The notes under the pieces: generated by a model | What the model was told of the DNA's origin: nothing | Database searches by the model: none | The model's input: only the letters and a program-made list of their open reading frames with translations | In this document: in pieces, positions 1-5,674 of the stretch | Position numbering within the stretch: the stretch's first letter is position 1 | How the letters are laid out: each line of letters opens with the position of its first letter | Translations under genes and position numbers: made by a program | Assembly: GCA_945877725.1 (NCBI GenBank) | Contig: CAMDXR010000216.1 | Coordinates: 1-5,674 of the forward strand | Reading direction: 5' to 3' | Length of the DNA: 5,674 bases | Source of the DNA: Limnohabitans sp. Rim8 | GTDB lineage: Bacteria > Pseudomonadota > Gammaproteobacteria > Burkholderiales > Burkholderiaceae_C

Positions 1-2
1 TG

Positions 3-161
3 CCCGATGACGACAACCCTTATGCCGTTTTAACGGCGCAAGACGAGGGCGGCGACACCCTGGCCGAACTGAAGGTGCAGGCCGGTTTCAAGTTGAACCG
101 GCTTTCTGCACAAGCTTGGGTGGATGCAGACTTCGTGTTGCCAGGCGGGGGCCAACGCTAG
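3..161 (+). CDS. C-terminal end of an unrecognised protein (partial, 5' end outside the window)
   Basis: An open frame runs from the left edge to a TAG stop at 159-161, giving 52 residues. The visible piece begins PDDDNPYAVLTAQDEGGD and ends DADFVLPGGGQR. It is acidic at its start, has no membrane segment, and shows no motif I can assign to a family. The other two + frames hit stops within the first 33 bases, and the composition matches the downstream gene, so this is the likely coding frame. About 100 bases separate its stop from the ycaO start, and no strong terminator lies between them, so co-transcription with ycaO is possible but unproven. I do not assign a function. Confidence 0.6.
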   Translation, partial: PDDDNPYAVLTAQDEGGDTLAELKVQAGFKLNRLSAQAWVDADFVLPGGGQR

Positions 162-226
162 GCCTGAGCATTTCAAGCACTTAAGCTGCATAAACAGTTC
201 GCCCCAACACAGGCAAAATGCAACCT

Positions 227-239
227 GTCCGATCCGGAC
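227..239 (+). other. Small perfect hairpin in the ycaO leader
   Basis: GTCCG and CGGAC pair perfectly around ATC, 13 bases before the AAGG ribosome binding site. No T-run follows, so it is not a terminator. If translation starts at the GTG at 263, this hairpin lies in the untranslated leader and could influence ribosome access. A 5-bp stem can arise by chance. Confidence 0.25.
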
Positions 240-251
240 GCCCATCATTAC

Positions 252-255
252 AAGG
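252..255 (+). promoter_or_regulatory. Ribosome binding site that decides the ycaO start
   Basis: AAGG lies 7 bases before the GTG at 263, which is good Shine-Dalgarno spacing. The competing in-frame ATG at 218 has only AGG (211-213) with a 4-base gap, which is too close. The GTG start also matches the N-terminus of E. coli YcaO. Confidence 0.6.
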
Positions 256-262
256 TTTTGCC

Positions 263-2008
263 GTGAGTTCACAAAGTTATATCCCCGGCAAAGACGCGCC
301 GCTGGAGGCCACCATCCAGACCCTGCAGGCCCGTTTACAGGCTTTGGGTTTTCACATTGAAGAGAAAAGCTGGCTGAATCCGGTAGAGGGTATTTGGTCG
401 GTGCACATTCGGGACCGCGATTGCCCGGTGCTGTTTACCAACGGCAAGGGGGCGACCCGATTGGCTTGTTTGGCGAGTGCGCTGGGGGAGTTTTTTGAGC
501 GTTTGTCGACCAATTATTTTTGGACCCATTACTACCTGGGGCCGGACATTGCCGACCACGATTTTGTGCATTACCCGCAAGAGCGTTGGTTTGACTTGCC
601 AGATGACGGGGCTTGGCCTGCGGGCTTGCTCAACACCGAGCTGCATGCTTTTTATAACCCCGAGGGCAACATCGATGCCCGCAATCTGGTGGAGTTCAAT
701 TCGGGTAACGAAGATCGCGGCATATGCACCATCCCGTATGTGCGCCAGCGCGATGGCAGCACGGCCTATATTCCGGTCAACATCATTGGCAACTTGTATG
801 TGAGCAACGGCATGTCGGCGGGCAACACGGCTGCCGAGGCCCGCACGCAGGCTTTGTCTGAGGTGTTTGAGCGTTACATCAAGGGCAAGATCATCAGCGA
901 GGGCATTTGCTTGCCCGATGTGCCTGAATCGGTCATCAACCGCTACCCGCGCATTGCCGCTGGCATTGCGGCTTTGCGGGCTGCGGGGTTTGGCATTTTG
1001 GTCAAAGACGCCTCTTTGGGTGGGCAATACCCGGTGATGAACGTGACTTTGCTGCACCCCGAAGACCAAGGTTGTTTTGCCAGTTTTGGCGCGCATCCGC
1101 GCTTTGAAGTGGCCCTTGAGCGCGCTTTGACCGAGTTGTTGCAGGGCCGAGCGCTGGACACCTTGAAGGGCTTTCCGCCCCCCACTTTTGACCTTGAAGA
1201 AGCGGCCAGCGCCACCAACATTGAAATCCATTTTGTGGACTCCAGTGGCGTGATCCATTGGGACTTTTTGAGCGAAATTCCGGACCATGTGTTTGTGGAC
1301 TGGAACTTTGCCAGCAGCACCGCACAAGACTATGAGTGGTCGGTGAACAAAATCCACAGTGATGGTTTTGACATTTACATCTCTGATTTTGAACATTTGG
1401 GGGTTTACGGTTGCCGCATCTTAGTGCCCGGCATGTCCGAGATTTACCCGGTGGACGATTTGGATTTTGAAAACAACAGCATTGCCAACCCGATGCGTGA
1501 GGCGATCCTCAATTTGACCGATCTGGACGATGAAGAATGTGCCGATTTGCTGGCCAGCCTGAACGAGTCCAGCCTGGCGGATCAGCGGCCGGTGGCGGCG
1601 GTGATTGGCATGGTGGCCGATGCCGGGTCATTTTGGGCCGATTTGCGGGTGGGCGAGTTGAAGACCTTGTTGGCCCTGGCTTCGGGCAATGAAGAGGCAA
1701 CCCTGGAAGGCTGCGAGTGGATTCGCCACTTTGACCAAATTTCGCCCCAGCGCCGAGCCGTCTATGCCTGTGTCGAGACCTTGATTCAATTGTCGGATGG
1801 AGGCAACACCGGGCCTTATTTGACCTCGTTGCGTCAACTGTATGGGGCTGCTGCCTTGTTGCAGGCGCAAGCATTGATTGCCCAAACCGACCGTTTTATG
1901 GGCATTTCGGCCCCCGGTCTGGCGATGGAGGGCTGCGCCATGCACCAGAAATTGCTGGCCGCCTATGGCAAGGTTCAAGCGCTAAAAGCGAATCCTTTTA
2001 AGCACTGA
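263..2008 (+). CDS. ycaO: YcaO, ATP-dependent protein linked to ribosomal protein S12 methylthiolation
   Basis: The protein is 581 residues from the GTG at 263, close to the ~586 of E. coli YcaO, and can be followed against it from end to end (for example FTNGKGAT, SGNEDRGIC, NIIGNLYVSNGMSAGNT, SLGGQYPV, ASFGAHP). Residues 1-15 (M/V-SSQSYIPGKDAPLE) line up with the E. coli N-terminus, so the 15 extra residues from the ATG at 218 are probably not translated. The Mg/ATP positions described for E. coli YcaO are all present: E76 and E79 in LGEFFER, E200, E203 and R204 in SEVFERY, R287 and E291 in LERALTELLQGR. Residues ~1-380 form the YcaO domain. Residues ~400-581 match the helical, TPR-like tail, which lacks the proline-rich end of azoline-forming YcaO proteins. 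In E. coli, YcaO enhances RimO-dependent beta-methylthiolation of S12; the chemical role remains uncertain. The protein is cytosolic. No RimO gene, azoline partner or precursor peptide lies nearby in the window. Confidence 0.95.
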   Translation: MSSQSYIPGKDAPLEATIQTLQARLQALGFHIEEKSWLNPVEGIWSVHIRDRDCPVLFTNGKGATRLACLASALGEFFERLSTNYFWTHYYLGPDIADHDFVHYPQERWFDLPDDGAWPAGLLNTELHAFYNPEGNIDARNLVEFNSGNEDRGICTIPYVRQRDGSTAYIPVNIIGNLYVSNGMSAGNTAAEARTQALSEVFERYIKGKIISEGICLPDVPESVINRYPRIAAGIAALRAAGFGILVKDASLGGQYPVMNVTLLHPEDQGCFASFGAHPRFEVALERALTELLQGRALDTLKGFPPPTFDLEEAASATNIEIHFVDSSGVIHWDFLSEIPDHVFVDWNFASSTAQDYEWSVNKIHSDGFDIYISDFEHLGVYGCRILVPGMSEIYPVDDLDFENNSIANPMREAILNLTDLDDEECADLLASLNESSLADQRPVAAVIGMVADAGSFWADLRVGELKTLLALASGNEEATLEGCEWIRHFDQISPQRRAVYACVETLIQLSDGGNTGPYLTSLRQLYGAAALLQAQALIAQTDRFMGISAPGLAMEGCAMHQKLLAAYGKVQALKANPFKH

Positions 2009-2031
2009 TTCACTGCGGATCTTTGAACCTC

Positions 2032-2054
2032 AAGCCAGTGGACCGTGGCTTTTT
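2032..2054 (+). terminator. Probable intrinsic terminator after ycaO
   Basis: AAGCCA (2032-2037) pairs with TGGCTT (2046-2051) around an 8-base loop, and the second arm runs into TTTTT (2050-2054). It lies 24 bases past the ycaO stop and points the right way for ycaO. The stem is only 6 bp, so it is moderate. A second downstream arm, CTGGCTT (2057-2063), can also pair with AAGCCAG. Read in the other direction there is no T-run, so the convergent lipoprotein gene must end by another route. Confidence 0.45.
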
Positions 2055-2068
2055 ACCTGGCTTAAAGT

Positions 2069-4183
2069 TTAGGGTACAGGTAGGTTTTGCAGTTTGTAAA
2101 TGGCAAAGAAACTGGCCAAGCTTCGACCTGCGGAATCCTTTGCGATTAAATGGAGGCCGTTAAAGGCCACATTTGCAGCGTATTTTCCCTGTGTTGCACA
2201 GTGGTTGTCGCCTGTGCCCTGTGATGTGCAAGGGATAACAGCCGTGCGAGCGGAAGATCCCACGTTGACTTCGTCGTTGAACAAAACGTCGGCGTGTTGA
2301 CCAAATAAAGTAACGCTTGTCGGCGCAGCGACTCCTGTAGGCACCGACCAGGCATTCCCTCCACCAACAGGCGTCAGATTGATCGGGTCCGTCACGTTCT
2401 GCAACAAAATCTTGCCGGGAAAACTTTCGACGGCAGATTGCGCCTCTTGTTGTATTTGTAAAGTCAAAGCCGGTGCCAGTGACGTCATCCCCTGGGTGCG
2501 CAATTCGCCGATGGTCATGGCGCGGGAACGTGTTTTGTACGTTTGAGTGGCCGCCAGCACAGTTGGTTGATTCGCTAAGTAATATTCCAACTTCCAATTG
2601 CTTTGGTTCGGGATATTGGTTAAATCAGTTTCAGTGAAATCCTGCTGTTGGCCGGTGTTGTTGATTGCAAAAACGAGGCCGGTGTCAAAGTTACTGGGGT
2701 GTGCACGAGCAGTGGAACCATCAAGATATTCAGAACGCAGGCGCAATATGTTGCTTGTTGCGGCTGTTCCAACAGGGGTGGTGCTGTCTGGGTCATCACC
2801 CTTATAGATCACTAGGTAAGAAAGACCGGTAGCAGGGCGCAGCACTATCTTTTTACCGGAAGGTGCGGTCACTACAACCCGGTTGTAGATGGAGACCCCA
2901 TCGACGGTGCGGTTGGCGACATCCAGCGCATAACCGGTGCTCAAATAGCTGTATTGGCCTTGGTCTAGGGTGATAAATTCACGTCGTTGCTGAAAAGCGT
3001 AAACCGCTCCGGGGTAGTTGTATTGATTGCCAATCAGGCGCAATTTTCCGCTATCTTTTCTCAGCACCACTTGACTGAAAGACTCATTTCCAACGGTGTC
3101 ACGCGTCTTAAAGCTGGCGACGATGTCGCCGTTAGGACGTGTGAATTGGTAGGCGCCTTGACTAAAAACAGCGTTGGTGGCACCAGCACGAAACAAGCCG
3201 GCAAATTCGCCCTGGTTATTTGTGTTGCGTCCAACGGTTCCTCCGTTGTTACGGTAGTTGGTAGCGCTGTTGCCATAGAAAATGTCTCGACAGGCAGCGT
3301 TTGATACAGCACTTGCACCACCGATGCGGTTATTTCCATCCACCTCCCCGGAGACGCGCTGGTCAAGCGGCAATGCGTAGCAAGTGGTCAACCTGCTCAG
3401 GAAATCGGAAATCATCGCCGATGTGCCCGGCTCGACCAGGTTGCTGGCGTTGATCTCGGGCAGTGGGGCCACAGTGGTGCTTGCGCTTGTGAAGCTCACC
3501 ACATTGGGCTGAGCTGATTCTGCTGTTTCAGCTTGCCGAACCGCAATTTCAATGTTGGCTGTCGTGGCGCTGGACGGTACGATGCTGATGGTGACCGAGT
3601 CGAGCAAGCGGTCGTAACCCGTTCCGTTCACAGCGAAACTGCCGCTGATTGGGTTGATGTTGCGAGTGCCGGTGGCAGCAAGCAAAGGCTCCAGTATGGT
3701 TTGTACCTCGGTCACACGGGCTTCAATGTTGGCGGTTGTAATCTGAGCCCTACCTCCCACCAGCTCAGCCGCAAGATTGGTCGGATTGCCAGAAGGGGAC
3801 AGGCGCGAGGCAATCAGGTTGGTGATGGGAGTGATGTTCACGCTAGAGTTTCTGTCGGCGCTAACCACACTCACCAGGGACTCGGACTCACCCGTTGCAC
3901 TGGTCCTTGTAGCCGTCAGCACGAAAGGAGCGGATGCCCCTGGACTGAGAGCGATACTGAAAACGCCATCATCGCCCACGGTTTCACTGGTACCGACTTC
4001 AGTTCCCCGACTGTCAATAACCCTGACCACCGCACCAGTAAAAGCTGCGCCCGTGGCTGCAATTCCCGATAACGTGATGCTTGTCTGTGTACCGCCACCT
4101 CCGCAGCCCATTAAGATAAATGCCAGAACGCTAACCAGAGTCAGTAGAGATCTGCGAGTGTTATTTGGCAAAAAAATCGGCAT
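2069..4183 (-). CDS. Outer-membrane-type lipoprotein with carboxypeptidase-regulatory-like domain, function unknown
   Basis: The protein has 704 residues. Its N-terminus is a lipoprotein signal peptide: two arginines (10-11), a hydrophobic core (~12-25) and the lipobox LMGC, so signal peptidase II should cut before Cys27. The next residues are glycines, not aspartate, which by the Lol sorting rule favours the outer membrane. Residues ~36-120 (SGIAATGAAFTGAVVRVID, then GDDGVFSIALS) look like a carboxypeptidase-regulatory-like beta-sandwich, as found in many Burkholderiales lipoproteins. I recognise no domain in ~250-704, which is rich in Asn, Thr, Ser and Gly with short beta-like stretches. 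Apart from Cys27 the only cysteines are C268, C298, C652 and C662, which could form two disulfides in the periplasm or outside. The start is supported by GGAG (4190-4193) six bases before the ATG. The gene converges on ycaO and stands alone. A surface or ligand-binding role is inference only. Confidence 0.85.
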   Translation of the reverse strand: MPIFLPNNTRRSLLTLVSVLAFILMGCGGGGTQTSITLSGIAATGAAFTGAVVRVIDSRGTEVGTSETVGDDGVFSIALSPGASAPFVLTATRTSATGESESLVSVVSADRNSSVNITPITNLIASRLSPSGNPTNLAAELVGGRAQITTANIEARVTEVQTILEPLLAATGTRNINPISGSFAVNGTGYDRLLDSVTISIVPSSATTANIEIAVRQAETAESAQPNVVSFTSASTTVAPLPEINASNLVEPGTSAMISDFLSRLTTCYALPLDQRVSGEVDGNNRIGGASAVSNAACRDIFYGNSATNYRNNGGTVGRNTNNQGEFAGLFRAGATNAVFSQGAYQFTRPNGDIVASFKTRDTVGNESFSQVVLRKDSGKLRLIGNQYNYPGAVYAFQQRREFITLDQGQYSYLSTGYALDVANRTVDGVSIYNRVVVTAPSGKKIVLRPATGLSYLVIYKGDDPDSTTPVGTAATSNILRLRSEYLDGSTARAHPSNFDTGLVFAINNTGQQQDFTETDLTNIPNQSNWKLEYYLANQPTVLAATQTYKTRSRAMTIGELRTQGMTSLAPALTLQIQQEAQSAVESFPGKILLQNVTDPINLTPVGGGNAWSVPTGVAAPTSVTLFGQHADVLFNDEVNVGSSARTAVIPCTSQGTGDNHCATQGKYAANVAFNGLHLIAKDSAGRSLASFFAIYKLQNLPVP

Positions 4184-4189
4184 TTAGCA

Positions 4190-4193
4190 CTCC
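4190..4193 (-). promoter_or_regulatory. Ribosome binding site of the lipoprotein gene
   Basis: Read on the - strand, GGAG sits six bases before the ATG at 4183-4181, inside TTGGAGTG. This is near-ideal spacing and supports the annotated start and thus the complete signal peptide. Confidence 0.7.
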
Positions 4194-4222
4194 AAAATGA
4201 TCTGCAAATGGTCGCAGTGCGA

Positions 4223-4272
4223 GAATTTACAACAGAATTAAAACAATAATAATATAAAAATCATTAGTTTTG
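4223..4272 (-). promoter_or_regulatory. AT-rich block that probably holds the lipoprotein promoter
   Basis: This stretch is far more AT-rich than anything else in the window (runs of A, TAATAATAATATAAAAA on the + strand) and lies 30-90 bases upstream of the lipoprotein ribosome binding site. Reading the - strand, TTATTA (4252-4247) and TAAATT (4229-4224) are spaced 17 bases apart, but the -35 match is weak. On the + strand, TTTACA (4226-4231) and TAATAT (4250-4255) are 18 bases apart. I can support promoter-like composition but not an exact start point. Confidence 0.3.
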
Positions 4273-4496
4273 TAGCGCGATCAAAAAGAGCGAGCAGTTG
4301 AGGCTCAAATTCCGAATCTTTGTCAGGGGCGGTTGGTGTAAGTAGTTGATTGATTGGGCTTGTTTCAAACATGGTCAAGCTCAAGATTTGACCTTGTGGG
4401 TGTTGCCGTCGCTGATTTGAATAAACCCGGGGACCTAGCCCGCAGGTCCAACAGGGTGTGCAGTTTGATAACCGACTTGTGCGCGCAAAAAGCGCG
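4238..4496 (-). pseudogene. Decayed IS4-family transposase (central piece plus C-terminus, large internal deletion)
   Basis: Three neighbouring pieces in different - strand frames match consecutive parts of IS4-family transposases of the DUF4372/DDE type. At 4490-4440, FCAHKSVIKLHTLLDLR matches the family's F-R-x-x-K-x-A-x-KLHTLLDLRG stretch, which follows the first catalytic Asp. At 4434-4384, in another frame and just after a TAG, VPGFIQISDGNTHKV matches the next segment (IPxFIxISDGxxHDV). At 4381-4238, in a third frame, SLTMFETSPINQLLT and then EFEPQLLALFD match the C-terminal end; the frame closes with TAA at 4240-4238. The N-terminal domain, the first Asp, and the region with the second Asp and the Glu are missing, so it cannot be active. 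No terminal inverted repeats or target duplication are visible. The family match is from memory of IS4 transposases; the translations are read directly from the sequence. Confidence 0.8.
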
Positions 4497-4508
4497 TTAC
4501 TTTTTTTC

Positions 4509-5216
4509 TTAAATGCCCGTGCTGTGCAGTTGCACCAAGCCTTTGGGGGTCTGGAGTGTGGCGGTCAGCCGGGCAGGGCCGGTGAGGGTGCTGATGTCAC
4601 CCAAACCGATGGCTTCACAGGCGGCTTGTAACTTGGGGCCGCTCGGGTGGCTGATTTCTAAGCTTTGCAAGGTCACGCCCGAGCGTGGCAAACTGTTGCG
4701 GGGGTGCAGGCGCAGGGGGTCGGTGGCATCGGGCTTGCCCCATTGAATCAAGGTGGGTAAGCAACCATTGAACAAACGTTCGCCGTCTTCACGCACCGTG
4801 ATTTGCCAGTTCAGCGTGCCTTTACCCGACTTGCGGCTGGCGTGCACCACTTGGCCGCGTTCTATGCCTTGGGTGCGCAAAAGATGCCGGGCCGCCTTAA
4901 TGTCGTCCGTGCTGGCTACAAAGTGAACCAAGCGGGGTTGGGTGGCAACGGATTTTTGCAGGGCCGGGTCGTCCATGTCGAACCAGCGAGTCACTTGCAG
5001 GCGCTTGGGGATGATGGCTGCCGGGTTGATGGCGATGATTTCAAAATAGGCCAGAGGGAATTTGGGCGACGCGATTTTGAACAAGCGGTTGTGGGTGCCG
5101 TATTTTTCGTGCTCGCCACCGGGTCCGGGCGTGATGCCCAGGGTCTCTTCGCACCATTGCACGCCGGCTTCCAGAGTCGAGGCCATCACCACGAGGTGAT
5201 CAATTTGAGTTTTCAT
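4509..5216 (-). CDS. Glyoxalase-like (VOC superfamily) protein
   Basis: From the ATG at 5216 the protein is 235 residues, starting MKTQIDHLVVMASTLEAG. The IDHLVV opening, WCEETLGITPGPGGEH (21-36), GTHNRL (40-45), the LAYFEIIAINP strand (55-65) and RWFDMDDP (78-85) are typical of the VOC 'glyoxalase-like domain' family found widely in proteobacteria. H7, E59 and H98 (in RLVHFVAST) sit where VOC proteins often place metal or active-site residues, but I cannot confirm metal binding, and the substrate is unknown. No signal peptide or membrane segment is seen, so it should be cytosolic. An upstream in-frame GTG at 5264 and ATG at 5246 lack a ribosome binding site and give residues outside the usual fold. 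The ATG at 5216 has AGGA just before it, though the spacing is short. The gene is divergent from the isochorismatase gene and ends beside the transposase relic. Confidence 0.85.
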   Translation of the reverse strand: MKTQIDHLVVMASTLEAGVQWCEETLGITPGPGGEHEKYGTHNRLFKIASPKFPLAYFEIIAINPAAIIPKRLQVTRWFDMDDPALQKSVATQPRLVHFVASTDDIKAARHLLRTQGIERGQVVHASRKSGKGTLNWQITVREDGERLFNGCLPTLIQWGKPDATDPLRLHPRNSLPRSGVTLQSLEISHPSGPKLQAACEAIGLGDISTLTGPARLTATLQTPKGLVQLHSTGI

Positions 5217-5389
5217 AGTCCTAGGGTTTGGGTTTTGCTGGAGCATAACGGATGGACCGTGCACTATTTAAAGACATGAACCCCTAGAAAGGCGGTGCAC
5301 TGCCCCATGCGTTTCACCGAAATGTGCATACAAGCCGTGCCCAAGGTCTGCGCCTGCGACAATCACGACCATTACAAATGGGGTGTTTT
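5217..5389. other. Divergent intergenic region between the VOC and isochorismatase genes
   Basis: About 170 bases lie between the two divergent start codons and must hold both promoters. I cannot pick out convincing -35/-10 pairs. Two copies of the palindrome GTGCAC (5259-5264 and 5295-5300) lie 36 bases apart, start to start, and could be an operator or chance. A 29-codon open frame (5307-5396) rich in Cys and His overlaps the isochorismatase start; it is treated as a finding, not a gene. Confidence 0.4.
5380..5385 (+). promoter_or_regulatory. Ribosome binding site of the isochorismatase-family gene
   Basis: GGGGTG ends four bases before the ATG at 5390. An in-frame ATG at 5378 overlaps this site and has no Shine-Dalgarno sequence of its own, so the later ATG is preferred. 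Confidence 0.5.
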
Positions 5390-5674
5390 ATGTTGATTGA
5401 TGCAGATGAAAGCCAATTGGTCTTGGTGGATTTTCAGGCCCGCCTGAAACCCGCCATGTTGGACGCTGATGCGGTCTGGGCCAATGCCGCCAAATTGGCC
5501 ACATTGGCCAAAGCGCTGGCCTTGCCCATTTGGGGCACCGAGCAAAACCCTTCGCGCTTGGGCGAAATGCCCCCCGAGATTCGCGCCCATTGCCGCCAAG
5601 TGCTGGCCAAGATGCAATTCAGCGCCGTAGAAGAGGGCTTGGGCGAGTGGTTGCAACCCGCTCCCTCTCAAGCC
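5390..5674 (+). CDS. Isochorismatase-family cysteine hydrolase (partial, 3' end outside the window)
   Basis: Ninety-five codons are open to the right edge. The protein starts MLIDADESQLVLVDFQARL, and D14 in LVDFQ is the usual catalytic Asp of the isochorismatase-like hydrolase fold. GTEQNPSRLG (49-58) is the conserved TEQxPxxLG stretch of the YcaC-like and related bacterial members, and K74 in KMQFSA is the expected catalytic Lys. The nucleophilic Cys would come about 30-40 residues later and is outside the window, so activity cannot be judged. Full-length members are about 180-200 residues. These are cytosolic hydrolases acting on amide or ester-like substrates, often of unknown identity; isochorismate is not necessarily the substrate. 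The gene is divergent from the VOC gene. Confidence 0.88.
   Translation, partial: MLIDADESQLVLVDFQARLKPAMLDADAVWANAAKLATLAKALALPIWGTEQNPSRLGEMPPEIRAHCRQVLAKMQFSAVEEGLGEWLQPAPSQA

Noticed and set aside
335..1396. Long antisense open frame (353 codons, - strand) inside ycaO
   Set aside because: It lies wholly opposite a gene with clear full-length homology. Its translation looks like codon-bias shadow, with no recognisable motif.
3533..4187. Two + strand open frames of 179 and 136 codons opposite the lipoprotein gene
   Set aside because: They overlap each other and the signal peptide/regulatory domain coding region, and their translations resemble no family. They are shadows of the real frame.
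4354..4511. + strand frame of ~52 codons ending TAA at 4511 with a possible GTG start at 4396
   Set aside because: It is the antisense of the transposase relic, has no ribosome binding site, and the - strand reading gives clear IS4-family motifs.
4803..5279. + strand 158-codon open frame opposite the VOC gene
   Set aside because: The - strand frame has clear glyoxalase-like motifs; the + frame shows none and runs through the VOC start region.
5372..5671. - strand 99-codon open frame opposite the isochorismatase-family gene
   Set aside because: The + strand frame carries the conserved Asp, TEQNP and Lys motifs, so the antisense frame is a shadow.
1..5674. CRISPR array, tRNA, rRNA or a multi-gene defence or biosynthetic system
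   Set aside because: I found no regularly spaced repeats, no tRNA-like or rRNA-like sequence, and no group of genes with linked functions.

Overview
The window looks like a chromosomal segment of a betaproteobacterium, most likely Burkholderiales and Comamonadaceae-like (Limnohabitans/Rhodoferax type). This rests on moderate-to-high GC, the codon style, a carboxypeptidase-regulatory-like lipoprotein of the kind common in that order, and the close match of the YcaO, VOC and isochorismatase proteins to families I know from there. The taxonomic call is inference. The window carries no rRNA, tRNA or CRISPR array that I can see.

Layout, left to right. (1) The last 52 codons of an unrecognised + strand gene end at 161. 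(2) A complete ycaO gene (+) follows, best started at a GTG at 263. It is the E. coli-type YcaO linked to RimO-dependent beta-methylthiolation of ribosomal protein S12, with all the ATP/Mg-binding positions I can check intact. (3) A modest + strand terminator sits in the short gap to a convergent - strand gene. (4) That gene (2069-4183) encodes a 704-residue lipoprotein with a textbook lipobox, a carboxypeptidase-regulatory-like domain and a long region of unknown function. (5) The 325-base gap upstream of it is not empty. Read on the - strand, it holds a decayed IS4-family transposase: a central piece with a frameshift, a large internal deletion, then the C-terminal end. (6) A - strand glyoxalase-like (VOC) protein gene follows. 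(7) Divergent from it, the 5' part of an isochorismatase-family cysteine hydrolase gene runs off the right edge.

The genes do not form an obvious pathway. They are single housekeeping or accessory genes in mixed orientation, and the lipoprotein and VOC genes are separated by the transposase relic. I see no multi-gene defence, secretion or biosynthetic system. The points most worth following are the transposase relic, which may now supply the AT-rich promoter DNA for the lipoprotein gene, and the lipoprotein itself, whose last ~450 residues I cannot assign.
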